This document shows, piece after piece, positions 1 through 8,205 of a stretch of 64,000 nt of DNA (position 1 is the stretch's first letter; every line of letters starts with the position of its first letter). The notes below the pieces were generated by a model, which saw nothing but the letters and a program-made list of their open reading frames with translations, ran no database searches and was not told the DNA's origin. Source of the stretch: JACVRW01 sp963808775. Lineage in GTDB: Bacteria; Actinomycetota; Thermoleophilia; Solirubrobacterales; Thermoleophilaceae. A program made the position numbers and the translations under genes. Location of the stretch: the NCBI GenBank assembly GCA_963808775.1, contig CAWEGR010000001.1:74039-138038 (forward strand). Direction: 5' to 3'.

Positions 1-2117
1 GACAGCTCGAGCTCGTCGAGCAGCTCGCGCTCCGTCATCGCGTGGATCTCGGCCTGGCGCTCGTTCTCGTCGCGCAGGCGGGCGCACTCGGCGCGCGCCT
101 GCTCGGCGCGGCGGTCAGCGTCGGCGAGCAGGTCGATCTGTGAGCGCAGCTTGTCGAGCTCGGCCTCGGTGGCGGCGCGCTCCTCCTCGAGCTTCGCCTG
201 GGCCTTCTCGAGGCGCTTCTCGAGCTTCGCGATCTGGTCGCGGTCCTGCGCCGAGCCGCCGGCGTGCTGTTCGAGCTCCTCGCGCCGGCTGCGCTCGGCC
301 TCGAGCTGGTCGCGCAGCTCGCCGAGCCGCTCCGCGTGGGCGGAGCGCTCCTCGTCGAGCTCGTCGCGGTGGCGCTGGGCGGCCTCCGCGACCGACTCGT
401 CGCTCTGGGCGCGCGCCGCGTCGAGCTCGGCCTGAAGCGCCGCGGCGTCCTCGCGGTGACGCGCCCGCTCGGCCTCGAGCCGGTCGGCGTGCCCCTGCTC
501 GATCGCCGCGAGCCTGGATGCATCGATTCCGCCCGCCCGCGCCTCCTCGAGCGCCTGCACGTGTTCCGTGCGCTCGGCGGCCAGCTGCAGCTCGTGCCGC
601 GCGCGCTCCGCCTCGAGCTCAGCCGCGTGCTTTGCCTGCACGGCATCCAGCTCGCTCGCCTGGCGCTCCAGCTCGAGCTCGAGCTTCTGGCGCGCGTTCG
701 CCTTCTCGACGGCGATCGCCTCCTCGAGGCGGGCCCGCTCGCGCTCGAGCTCCTTCGCCGCAACGGCGCGCTCTGCCTCGACGGCCTCCTCGAGCCTCGC
801 GGCGTGGGCGTCGAGCTCCTTCTGGTGGCGCACCCGCTCAGCGTCGATGGCGCTGCCGGTACGCGCCCGCTCGGCATCGAGCTCGGCCGTGCGCCGCTCG
901 CGCTCCGCGGCCACGGCCTGCTCGGCGGCGACCTGCGCGGCGTCGGCCCGCTCGCGCTCGCCGGCCAGCTCGGCGGCTGCGTCCTCCGCGGCCCTGCAGC
1001 CCTCTCGCGCTCGGATGCCACGGCCTCCTCGAGCGCCGCCGCCGCCCGCGACGCGCTCCGCGGCGAGCGCCTCCTCGGCCTCGGCCAGCGCGCGCGAGGC
1101 CTTCTCGCGCTCAGAAGCCACGGCGGCCTCGAGCGCTTCGCCCGCCCTCGACCGCTCGGCCGCGAGAGCCTTCTCCGCCTCGGCCAGCGCGCGCGAGGCC
1201 TTCTCGCGCTCAGATGTCACGGCGTCCTCGAGCGCTTCGCCCGCCCTCGACCGCTCGGCCGCCAACGCCTTCTCCGCCTCGGCCAGCGCGCGCGAGGCCT
1301 TCTCGCGCTCCGCGGCGAGAGCCTTCTCGGCCTCGTCGATACGCGTGCCGCCCTCGCGCAGCGCCCGCTCGTGCTCGGAGGCCAGGTCGGCGAGCGCGCG
1401 CTCGTGATCCCGAGCTGCCGTCTCGAGCTCGGAGCGGAGCTCCTCGACCTCGGCCTCGAGCTCCTCGACGCGCTGCGAGCGGTCGGGGACGGCGGGCACC
1501 GGCTCGGCGGGGAGCTGGAGCCTCACAACGCCGCCCTCGTCCTCGTCGTCGGGCGGGATGATCACGGTGCCGACGGTCTGAGGGCCGCTCGGCGCGACCT
1601 GCTCCTCCATGAAGTCGAGCGAGTCGAGCAGCTCGAGGATCTGCGCGCGGGTGGCCACGGCCGGCTGCACCGCGAGCTTGGTCATGACGGCGATGTCGGA
1701 CAGGCCGAGCGAATCCGTGGGGTCGGCGATCGCGACGATCAGCGTGCCGTCGGGCGTGAAGCCGACCGGCACGGCGAGATAGCGGCGGGCCGCGTTTTCG
1801 AGCAGCACGGCGGCGGCGTCGCGGTCGACGGGGAACTGCTCGAGATCGATGTGGTCGAGCCCGTAGCGCTCGGCGAGAGCGCGCGCGAGCTGGTCCTCCG
1901 TCATCGCGCCCTGGTCGATGAGCACCCGCTCGGGCGTCATGCCGGGATGCCGCGCCTGCTCGACCGCCCGGTCGACCACGTCCTGGCCGACGAAGCCGAG
2001 CTCGACGAGGATGTCGGACAGGAAGCGCCGGCCGGCCCCGGTCAGCGTGGGGGAGGAGACGCCGGGGCCGGAGAGCGGCGTGCCGGGCACCCCGCCGGGA
2101 AGCGGCTCGGCGCTCAT
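1..2117 (-). CDS. MshEN-domain coiled-coil protein, partial (3' end outside window)
   Basis: The ATG is at 2117 and the frame is still open at base 1, so the C-terminus is missing. Residues about 25-160 form an MshEN (T2SSE N-terminal) domain of the kind found at the start of GspE/PilB ATPases. It closely resembles the N-terminus of the PilB-like protein at 11758-13500, with the same LVELGF and LIDQG pattern followed by QLARALAERYGL. MshEN domains of some ATPases bind cyclic di-GMP. After about residue 175 no ATPase follows. Instead there are more than 500 residues of Ala/Glu/Arg-rich coiled coil, including 33-residue repeats. A stretch near 990-1045 reads better in another frame (ASEREREA-like), which suggests two compensating indels. 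The start overlaps the upstream GGDEF-like gene by ATGA, so the two are probably cotranscribed. A structural or scaffolding role linked to type IV pili or second messengers is inference. Confidence 0.7.
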   Translation of the reverse strand, partial: MSAEPLPGGVPGTPLSGPGVSSPTLTGAGRRFLSDILVELGFVGQDVVDRAVEQARHPGMTPERVLIDQGAMTEDQLARALAERYGLDHIDLEQFPVDRDAAAVLLENAARRYLAVPVGFTPDGTLIVAIADPTDSLGLSDIAVMTKLAVQPAVATRAQILELLDSLDFMEEQVAPSGPQTVGTVIIPPDDEDEGGVVRLQLPAEPVPAVPDRSQRVEELEAEVEELRSELETAARDHERALADLASEHERALREGGTRIDEAEKALAAEREKASRALAEAEKALAAERSRAGEALEDAVTSEREKASRALAEAEKALAAERSRAGEALEAAVASEREKASRALAEAEEALAAERVAGGGGARGGRGIRAREGCRAAEDAAAELAGERERADAAQVAAEQAVAAERERRTAELDAERARTGSAIDAERVRHQKELDAHAARLEEAVEAERAVAAKELERERARLEEAIAVEKANARQKLELELERQASELDAVQAKHAAELEAERARHELQLAAERTEHVQALEEARAGGIDASRLAAIEQGHADRLEAERARHREDAAALQAELDAARAQSDESVAEAAQRHRDELDEERSAHAERLGELRDQLEAERSRREELEQHAGGSAQDRDQIAKLEKRLEKAQAKLEEERAATEAELDKLRSQIDLLADADRRAEQARAECARLRDENERQAEIHAMTERELLDELEL
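1050..1310 (-). repeat. 99-nt tandem repeat inside the coiled-coil gene
   Basis: The string cggccagcgcgcgcgaggcc starts at 1082, 1181 and 1280, giving an exact 99-nt (33-codon) period. The first two full units differ at only about six or seven positions; the third is partial. The repeats keep the reading frame and encode ALAEAEKALAAERSR-type heptad-rich segments. This is recent internal duplication within the coil, and the copy number could be misassembled. Confidence 0.8.
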
Positions 2118-3071
2118 GCGGTCTCCGTCTCCATGCTGATCGGCGCCACGAGATCGCCCAGCTCGGCGGACAGCGGACGCCGCCTCGAGGGCCTCGACGG
2201 CCGAGGCCGCCTCGGACAGCGCCTGAATGCCATAGGCGAGCCCGGCGGCGGCGCGCCCCGTCGCCGCGCGGGCGAGCGTGCGCTCCGCGCGGCCGAGGAA
2301 GGCCCGTGCGCCCTCGGGGCCCTTGCAGCCCACGAGCACGGCCACGAGCTCGTCCTCGCCGCCGCGGGCGAGATGATCGGTGCGCCGCACGCAGCCCTCG
2401 AGCGCCTCGGCCACGTCCTTCAGCATCAGGTCCGCGAGCGCCGCGCCCTGGCGGTCCGCGATCGCGCCGCGCTCGGGCAGGCGGCAGACGACCGCGTACG
2501 ACTCGACCGTGCCGCGCCTGGCGAGCTCCCACTCCCGCTCCATGGCGGTCAGGAGGAGCTCGCGCGTGGGCAGCCCGGTGGCCGGGTCGACCACGTCGCG
2601 GTCGCGCGCGGCCTCGCTGAGGCGGCGCAGCTCGGCGCGCGTCGAGATGCTCTCCCACTCGTACGAGAGGAGGCGCGCCGACACGAGCAGCAGCTGGGCG
2701 AGATGACGCGGAGCGACCCCCTCGTCACCCGGGCTGCCGAGCAGCGCCCCCACAATGCTGCCGTCGGCGGCGTCGAGCGGCGCGGAGACGAACGCTCCCG
2801 GCCACCACGCGGCAAGCGCCTCGGCGTCGATGAGCTGGGCGCTTCCGCCGGGGGACGAGCTGAGCGGCAGCGTGAGGCCGCGCTCGATGCCTCCGCCGCG
2901 CGCGTCGAGCACGCGCGCCTCACCGCTCTCCCAGTCGGCCTGGCAGAGAATGAGGCAGCCGTCCGGCGCGGCGCCGGCGAGCAGGTCGAGCACCGAGCCT
3001 GCGGCGTCGGCAAAGCTCGCGAAGCGCCTGGCGGCCAGGCGCGAAAGTGCGTCGAGCGCTTCGACGTTCAT
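2114..3071 (-). CDS. GAF-like / degenerate GGDEF protein (frameshifted near 2180)
   Basis: The ATG is at 3071 and TGA at 2116-2114 overlaps the next gene's ATG. The first 150 residues look like a sensory GAF-type domain. The second half follows the diguanylate cyclase fold: DPATGLPTRELLLTAME is the usual helix after DxLTGLxNR, and LARGGEDELVAVL occupies the GGDEF signature position. The signature is GGEDE instead of GG(D/E)EF, so cyclase activity is doubtful. A one-base slip near 2180 is needed to reach the natural tail ELGDLVAPISMETETA. Its coupling to an MshEN-domain gene suggests a cyclic-di-GMP-related role. Family placement is from motifs only. Confidence 0.62.
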
Positions 3072-3095
3072 GAACTTCCTAGTCATCGGCAGAAT

Positions 3096-3121
3096 CGCTG
3101 CGGATCAGTAGACCCGCAGCG
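3096..3121 (-). terminator. Possible terminator hairpin after the binding-protein gene
   Basis: An 8-bp stem, CGCTGCGG paired with CCGCAGCG, encloses a 10-nt loop just downstream of the stop codon at 3127 on the minus strand. It is not followed by a clear T run, so it is a weak candidate. Confidence 0.35.
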
Positions 3122-3126
3122 TCGCC

Positions 3127-3951
3127 TCAGAGCGAGCGCTCGAGGTCCGCGAGTGCGGCGCGAGCCGCCAGGATGCCGCCGTTCGACCACCACACGGCCG
3201 GGTCGACGCGGATCTGGCGCCCTCCGAGCCGCCTGGCGCGGTCCTCGCCGCCCGGCTCGACGGACACGAGCACCACGTCGGCGCTGTCGATCGGCGCGGG
3301 CGCTCCGAGGCCGGCGTCGGCCAGCACCGTGCCGGCGAACGACTCCTCGCCGGCGGTCTCGGTCCGGTCCCGGCCGACGCGCGCGACGGCCACCCGCGTG
3401 CCCGCTCCGCCCGAGGCCTTCTGAAACTCGGCGGCGCGCCCGTCCCAGTCGACGAGCAGGGCCTCGGCGTCGTTCGTGCGCCCGAGGGCCTCGCCGTGGA
3501 GGCGCAGGCTGAGCTTCCACGCGCGCCCGCCGCCATCGGTCATCACGGTCGGAGCGATCCGGGTCAGGTCGCCGTAGAGCCGCTCCTGGGTGTCGGCGTC
3601 GCCGAGGATCAGGTCGGGATCCGCTGCCTCGACCGCCGCGAGGTCGAGCGGCGTGATCGGCGCGACGACCTCGACGCCCGCCGCCTGCGAGCGCAGGTAG
3701 CGCGGCAGGCGGCCCTCCGGCAGGGCCGCGCGGATCGGCTCGACGCCGATCGCGAGCGCGTCGCCGAGGGCATCTGCGGTCAGCGTCATCGGCCGCTCGG
3801 CCTGACCGGGCACCTTCGTGCCCGCCAGCGGGGCGAGCGTGTCCTGCACCTTGAGCGGGCGCGCGGTCTCCTTGGCTTCGTCGAAGCCCGATTCCTGGCA
3901 GCCGGCCACGAGGCCGGCGAGGAGCAGCACGATGAGCACGCGTCCGCGCAC
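3127..3951 (-). CDS. Periplasmic-binding-protein-like lipoprotein (siderophore/metal ABC transporter type)
   Basis: The protein has 274 residues from a GTG start. A short hydrophobic signal ends in the lipobox LVAGC with Cys18, so it is predicted to be lipid-anchored outside the membrane. The body matches the type III binding-protein fold (TroA/FhuD-like, PF01497): EVVAPITPLDLAAVEAADPDLIL resembles the core strand-loop of that family, and a second lobe ends in WWSNGGILAARAALADL. It would deliver an iron-siderophore, cobalamin or metal ligand to an ABC permease. No permease or ATPase gene is adjacent, so the substrate and partner are unknown. It is divergent from miaA with only about 21 bp between the starts. 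Confidence 0.7.
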   Translation of the reverse strand: MRGRVLIVLLLAGLVAGCQESGFDEAKETARPLKVQDTLAPLAGTKVPGQAERPMTLTADALGDALAIGVEPIRAALPEGRLPRYLRSQAAGVEVVAPITPLDLAAVEAADPDLILGDADTQERLYGDLTRIAPTVMTDGGGRAWKLSLRLHGEALGRTNDAEALLVDWDGRAAEFQKASGGAGTRVAVARVGRDRTETAGEESFAGTVLADAGLGAPAPIDSADVVLVSVEPGGEDRARRLGGRQIRVDPAVWWSNGGILAARAALADLERSL

Positions 3952-3972
3952 GAGAGGTATATCTAGCGATCC

Positions 3973-4885
3973 GTGGAGGAGAACACGCCCGTGATCGCCC
4001 TGTTCGGGCCCACCGGGGTCGGCAAGACCGACGTCGCGATAGCCGTTGCGGAGCGGCTGCGCGAGCGCGGCGAGGACCCGATCGCGATCTCCGCGGACGC
4101 CCTTCAGGTCTACCGCGGGCTCGAGCTGCTGACCGGCGCGGCGACCGAGGCGCGAACGCGAGCGCCTCGAGCACCGGCTCGTGTCGTTCCTGCCCGTGAC
4201 GGAGACCTACTCGGCCGGTCGCTTCGCGGCCGACGCCAGGAGGGAGATCGACGCCGCGCTGGCCGCGGGGCGCCGGCCGATCGTCGTCGGGGGGACCGGC
4301 CTCTACCTGCAGGCCGCGCTGACCGATCTCGAGCTGCGCCCGCCGCCGCCCGAGGAGCTGCGCGCGCGCATCACGTCCGACCTCGACGAGCGCGGACCGG
4401 AGGCGCTCCACGCCGAGCTGGGCGAGCTCGCGCCGGAGGCGGCCGCCGCGATCCCGCCCGGCGATCGCACGCGCGTGGCGCGCGCCCTCGAGCTGCTCGC
4501 GATGGGCGAGGAGCCGCCGCCCACAGGCGATGAATCGAGGCTCTGGACCGCGCAGCTCAGGCATCCGACGGAGCTCGTGGGGCTGACCATGGAGCGCGAG
4601 GCGCTGTACGCCCGCATCGACGCTCGCGTGGACGCGATGGTCGCCGCCGGGGCGGGGGAGGAGGTGCGCAGGGCGGCCGCCGCGGGGGCCTCCGTGACCG
4701 CGCGCAAGGCGCTCGGCTTCGAGGAGCTGCTGCGCGGCGACGTCGACGCGATGAAGCGGCGCACGCGCCGCTACGCGCGGCGCCAGTTGACCTGGATGCG
4801 GCGGCTCGAGGGCGTCAGGATGCTCGACGCGGGCTCGGTGCCGCCCAATCGGCTGGCGGGCCAGCTAGATTTGCCGCGTCCGTAG
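3973..4885 (+). CDS. miaA: tRNA dimethylallyltransferase MiaA (frameshifted near 4150)
   Basis: MiaA adds a dimethylallyl group to N6 of A37 in tRNAs reading UNN codons. From GTG 3973 the N-terminus shows the P-loop GPTGVGKT (residues 12-19) and the ISADALQVYRGLELLTGA segment (DSxQVYR in most members). The frame breaks near 4151; the second part, from SFLPVTETYSAGRFAADA through IVVGGTGLYLQAAL and the C-terminal RYARRQLTWMRRL, lies in the next frame. Removing one C at about 4151 restores AEREREHRLVSF-type continuity and a normal length of about 303 residues. Since miaA is usually intact, a sequencing indel is more likely than a true pseudogene. Confidence 0.88.
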
Positions 4886-4903
4886 GGGTACCGAGGAGGA
4901 GAC

Positions 4904-7348
4904 TTGAAGCGCATCGCCCTGCCCGTCGTGGTCGCCTGCATGCTCGCGACCGCGGCACCCGCTCTCGCCGTCCGCGACTGGTCGTCGGAAGCGTTCAACA
5001 TCATTCCGTCGGGTCAGTACGGCGGCGTTCCCCAGGGCGAGGAGGAGGCCGGGCAGGCGCGCATGTACGACGGCCTGACGCCGCTCTTCGACAACGTGCA
5101 GCCGCGCCATCTGCGCCGCTACTTCAAGTCGGCGAAGCTCGGGACGAAGGGCCAGGGGCCGCTCACGCGCGAGCGCGTTCCGCGCAGGGGCGTGCGCATC
5201 ATCCGCGACCGGCACAACGTCCCGCACATCTACGGGAAGACGAATGACGACGTGACCTGGGGCGCGGGCTGGGCGCTCGCCCACGACCGCGAGCTGCTGC
5301 TCGAGCAGGCGCGCTGGAACGCCCGGGTGGCGGTCGTCGACGTCCCGGGCCTGACGGCCATCGACCTGATCGTGGGACTGAAGCAGTTCGAGCCGAGCGC
5401 GCAGACCGAGCGCGAGGTGGCGAAGGAGATCGGCAAGCTGCGCCGCTACGGGCGCCCGGCCCGCCGCCTGCTGCACGACATCGACCTCTACGTGAAGGGC
5501 ATCAACGCCTACTACGAGGCCAACGACAGGCCCTACAAGCCCTGGACGCGCCTCGACGTGATCGCCCTGAACGCCGTCAAGAGCGAGCTGTTCGGCGAGG
5601 GTGGCGGCAACGAGGTCCCCGCCGCGCAGATGCTCGACGGCCTGAGCGACCAGCTCGGCGCGCAGCGCGGCCTCTCCGTGTGGAACGACCTGCGCCAGCG
5701 CCAGGACCCGGAGACGCCCGTCTCGATCCCCGGCAACTTCCCCTACGCCCCGCTGCCCGCCAACCGCTCGGGCAACGTCGTGCTCGACAACGGCTCGTTC
5801 CAGGCGGCGCCGCTGCCCGCGACCGCGGCGAAGGCGGCCGCGGCGAACGGCGAGCAGGAGATGCGCCGCCAGGCGAGCAACGTCCTGATGGTGGCCGGCA
5901 AGCGCTCGCGCTCGGGCCACCCGCTGTTCGTCGGCGGGCCCCAGATCGGCTACTTCTATCCGGGCCTGACGCTCGAGATGGACCTGCACGGGCCGGGCTG
6001 GTCGGCGCGCGGCGCCACCTCCGCGCCCTTCCCGGGCTACATCCTGATCGGTCGCCGCGAGGACTTCGTCTGGACGCTGACCTCGGCCGGCGCCGACATC
6101 GTCGACATCTACGTCGAGACGCTCTGCGACGGCAGCGACGTCAAGTACCTGTACAAGGGCGAGTGCCGCTCGATGACTCCGTTCAACGCCGGCTCGATCG
6201 GCGGCGAGCAGATCTCGTTCAACCGCACCGTGCACGGGCCCGTGATCGGGTACGCGACGGTCGACGGCCGGCGCGTCGCGGTCTCGCGCAAGCGCTCGAG
6301 CTACCTGCTCGACGGCGTCGACCTGCTGCTGTTCCAGAAGCTCACGCGCGGCCGCATCCGCAACGCGCGCGACTTCATCAAGGCCGCGTACGTGTCGCCG
6401 CAGACATTCAACACGTTCTACGCCGACAGCCGCCGCATCGCCCAGATCACCACCGGGCGGCTTCCGCTCAGGGCGCCGGGCGTGGACTCGGGGCTGCCCA
6501 CGGACGGCCGTGGCCGCCACGAGTGGCGCGGCTTCCTCGGGGACCGCGCGCACCCTCAGGGGATCCTGAAGGGCGGCGTGCTCAACAACTGGAACAACAA
6601 GCCGGCTCGCGGCTTCCCGGCGGCGGACGACCAGTGGTCCTACGGGGCGATCGGGCGCGTCGACCTCCTGAACCAGAACACCGCGAAGGTGCGCAGGCAC
6701 ACGCTGGCCACGCTCACCGGGGCGATGAACGCCGCCGCCACGCAGGACGTGCGGACGATGACGCTCGTGCCGCTGCTGGCCGAGTTCCTGCGCGGCGGGC
6801 CGGCCCCGAGCGCTCGCGCCACGCGCATGCTCGAGCTGCTCGAGGAGTGGAACCGCCAGGGCGGCTCTCGCCTCGACCGCGACCTCGACGGCAAGATCGA
6901 CCATCCGGGCGCCGCGGTGCTCGACACGGCCTGGCCGCGGCTCGCGAACGCCGCGATGCGGCCCGTGCTCGGCGACGCGCTCATGGACCAGCTCCACAAC
7001 ACGCTCCACCGGCGCTACGACCTGCCGCCCGGCGGGCAGTTCGGCGGCTGGCACATGTACATGTCGAAGGACCTGCGCAGGCTGATGGGCAAGCGGGTGA
7101 GGGGGCCGCTCCGGAACCGCTACTGCGGGAATGGCGACGCCGCCGCGTGCCGCGCGGACCTCTGGGCCGCGATGGAGGCCGCCGGGGCGGAGCTCCAGGC
7201 CTCGCAGGGCGCCGACCCGAACCTGTGGCGCGCGGACGCGACCCGCGAGCGGATCTCGTTCGCCCCGGGGCTGCTGCCGTACACGATGCGCTACACGAAC
7301 CGGCCGTCGGGGATCCAGCAGCTGATCGAGTTCGGTGGCCACAGGTAG
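4904..7348 (+). CDS. Penicillin acylase family protein (secreted Ntn-hydrolase)
   Basis: The protein has 814 residues from TTG 4904, preceded by a strong ribosome-binding site, GAGGAGGA (4893-4900). An N-terminal signal peptide ends around ALAVRDW (residue 23). The alpha-subunit region contains RDRHNVPHIYGKTNDDVTWG, typical of the family, and the beta chain would begin at Ser325 (QASNVLMVAGKRSRSG), the autocatalytic N-terminal serine nucleophile after propeptide removal. PQIGYFYPGLTLEMDLHGPG and GFSWTLTSA-like FVWTLTSAGAD follow as expected. Members hydrolyse side-chain amides of beta-lactams or acyl-homoserine lactones; the natural substrate here cannot be read from sequence. Its TAG stop also forms part of the putative dapF -10 box. 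Confidence 0.88.
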   Translation: MKRIALPVVVACMLATAAPALAVRDWSSEAFNIIPSGQYGGVPQGEEEAGQARMYDGLTPLFDNVQPRHLRRYFKSAKLGTKGQGPLTRERVPRRGVRIIRDRHNVPHIYGKTNDDVTWGAGWALAHDRELLLEQARWNARVAVVDVPGLTAIDLIVGLKQFEPSAQTEREVAKEIGKLRRYGRPARRLLHDIDLYVKGINAYYEANDRPYKPWTRLDVIALNAVKSELFGEGGGNEVPAAQMLDGLSDQLGAQRGLSVWNDLRQRQDPETPVSIPGNFPYAPLPANRSGNVVLDNGSFQAAPLPATAAKAAAANGEQEMRRQASNVLMVAGKRSRSGHPLFVGGPQIGYFYPGLTLEMDLHGPGWSARGATSAPFPGYILIGRREDFVWTLTSAGADIVDIYVETLCDGSDVKYLYKGECRSMTPFNAGSIGGEQISFNRTVHGPVIGYATVDGRRVAVSRKRSSYLLDGVDLLLFQKLTRGRIRNARDFIKAAYVSPQTFNTFYADSRRIAQITTGRLPLRAPGVDSGLPTDGRGRHEWRGFLGDRAHPQGILKGGVLNNWNNKPARGFPAADDQWSYGAIGRVDLLNQNTAKVRRHTLATLTGAMNAAATQDVRTMTLVPLLAEFLRGGPAPSARATRMLELLEEWNRQGGSRLDRDLDGKIDHPGAAVLDTAWPRLANAAMRPVLGDALMDQLHNTLHRRYDLPPGGQFGGWHMYMSKDLRRLMGKRVRGPLRNRYCGNGDAAACRADLWAAMEAAGAELQASQGADPNLWRADATRERISFAPGLLPYTMRYTNRPSGIQQLIEFGGHR

Positions 7349-7351
7349 CCT
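7346..7351 (+). promoter_or_regulatory. Putative -10 box of dapF (TAGCCT) overlapping a stop codon
   Basis: TAGCCT lies 8 nt before the GTG at 7360, the spacing expected for a leaderless actinobacterial transcript. Its first three bases are the stop codon of the penicillin acylase gene. Confidence 0.45.
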
Positions 7352-7359
7352 CAGCGCGC

Positions 7360-8205
7360 GTGCGCTTCGAGAAGTGGCAGGCCCTCGGCAACGACTACGC
7401 GATCGTCGAGGAGCGTGAGCTCCCCTTCGAGCTGACGCCCGAGCGTGTGCGGCGCCTGTGCGCGCCGCACACGGGCATCGGCTCCGACGGCGTCCTGCTG
7501 CTGCGCGAGAGCCCCGACCCCGCCCACGTGGCGGAGGTGCGCATCTTCAACCCCGACGGATCCGAGGCCGAGCTGTCCGGCAACGGCGTCCGTCAGGCCG
7601 TCATGTACCTGCGCCGCTCCGGTTGGACGGACGCTGACGAGTTCACGGTGCTCACCGCCGCCGGCGAGGTCCAGCCTCGGATCGAGGGCGAGTTCTGCAC
7701 GATGGCGATCGGGCGGGCGCGCCTGCACGCGCCAGACGACTTTCCGAGCGGCCCGGAGGACGGGCGCGGCAGCGTCGCCTCCGCCGGGCGCGAGTTCCCG
7801 TTCCGGTTCGTGCAGGTCGGGAATCCCCAGTGCTCGATCGAGCTCGACGAGGGCCTCGAGGAGCTCGAGCTCGGCCGCTACGGCCCGCCGATCGAGTCGA
7901 GCGATCTGTTCCCGCGGCGCACGAACGTCTCGTTCTGGCGCCGGACGGGCGAGGGCTCGATCCGAGCGCGCATCTTCGAGCGCGGGGTGGGGGAGACGAT
8001 GTCGTCCGGCACGGGCGCAAGCGGCGCCGCCGTCGCCGCGGTTCTGGCCGGGGTCTCGTCGCCGGTGGCGGTCGAGCTCGACGGCGGCCGGCTCGAGGTC
8101 GAGGTCGGCGAGGATCTGAACGTGAACCTGACCGGCTGGGCGCGCCCCGTCTACGCCGGCGTACTGAGCCCGGAGTTCGTGAGGGAGCTTGATGAGAACG
8201 AGTAG
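7360..8205 (+). CDS. dapF: Diaminopimelate epimerase family protein DapF (both catalytic Cys replaced by Ser)
   Basis: The protein has 281 residues from GTG 7360. The family start F-KWQALGNDYAIVE, the FNPDGSEAELSGNGVR segment, VQVGNPQCSIELDE and the GVGETMSSGTGASGAA segment give a full DapF fold. DapF interconverts LL- and meso-diaminopimelate using two cysteines, one in the CGNG(A/V)R motif and one in the ACG(S/T)GA motif. Here both positions are serine (codons tcc in LSGNG and tcc in SSGTG). The Ser form occurs in other proline-racemase-fold enzymes, so activity may be altered. The stop overlaps the start of the aminotransferase gene by 14 nt, supporting a lysine/peptidoglycan role. Confidence 0.88.
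   Translation: MRFEKWQALGNDYAIVEERELPFELTPERVRRLCAPHTGIGSDGVLLLRESPDPAHVAEVRIFNPDGSEAELSGNGVRQAVMYLRRSGWTDADEFTVLTAAGEVQPRIEGEFCTMAIGRARLHAPDDFPSGPEDGRGSVASAGREFPFRFVQVGNPQCSIELDEGLEELELGRYGPPIESSDLFPRRTNVSFWRRTGEGSIRARIFERGVGETMSSGTGASGAAVAAVLAGVSSPVAVELDGGRLEVEVGEDLNVNLTGWARPVYAGVLSPEFVRELDENE

Noticed and set aside
264..3512. A plus-strand open frame of over 1000 codons
   Set aside because: It is antisense to the coiled-coil, GGDEF-like and binding-protein genes; its Leu/Gly/Arg-rich text has no domain and reflects high-GC codon bias.
3890..3925. Third copy of the GCCGGC-type palindrome near the lipoprotein start
   Set aside because: Only short GCCGGC strings are shared; the 38-bp repeat is not present.
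4865..7342. An 825-codon minus-strand frame opposite the penicillin acylase gene
   Set aside because: The plus-strand frame shows a signal peptide and a full Ntn-hydrolase pattern; the antisense reading is low-complexity Arg/Ala/Val/His.
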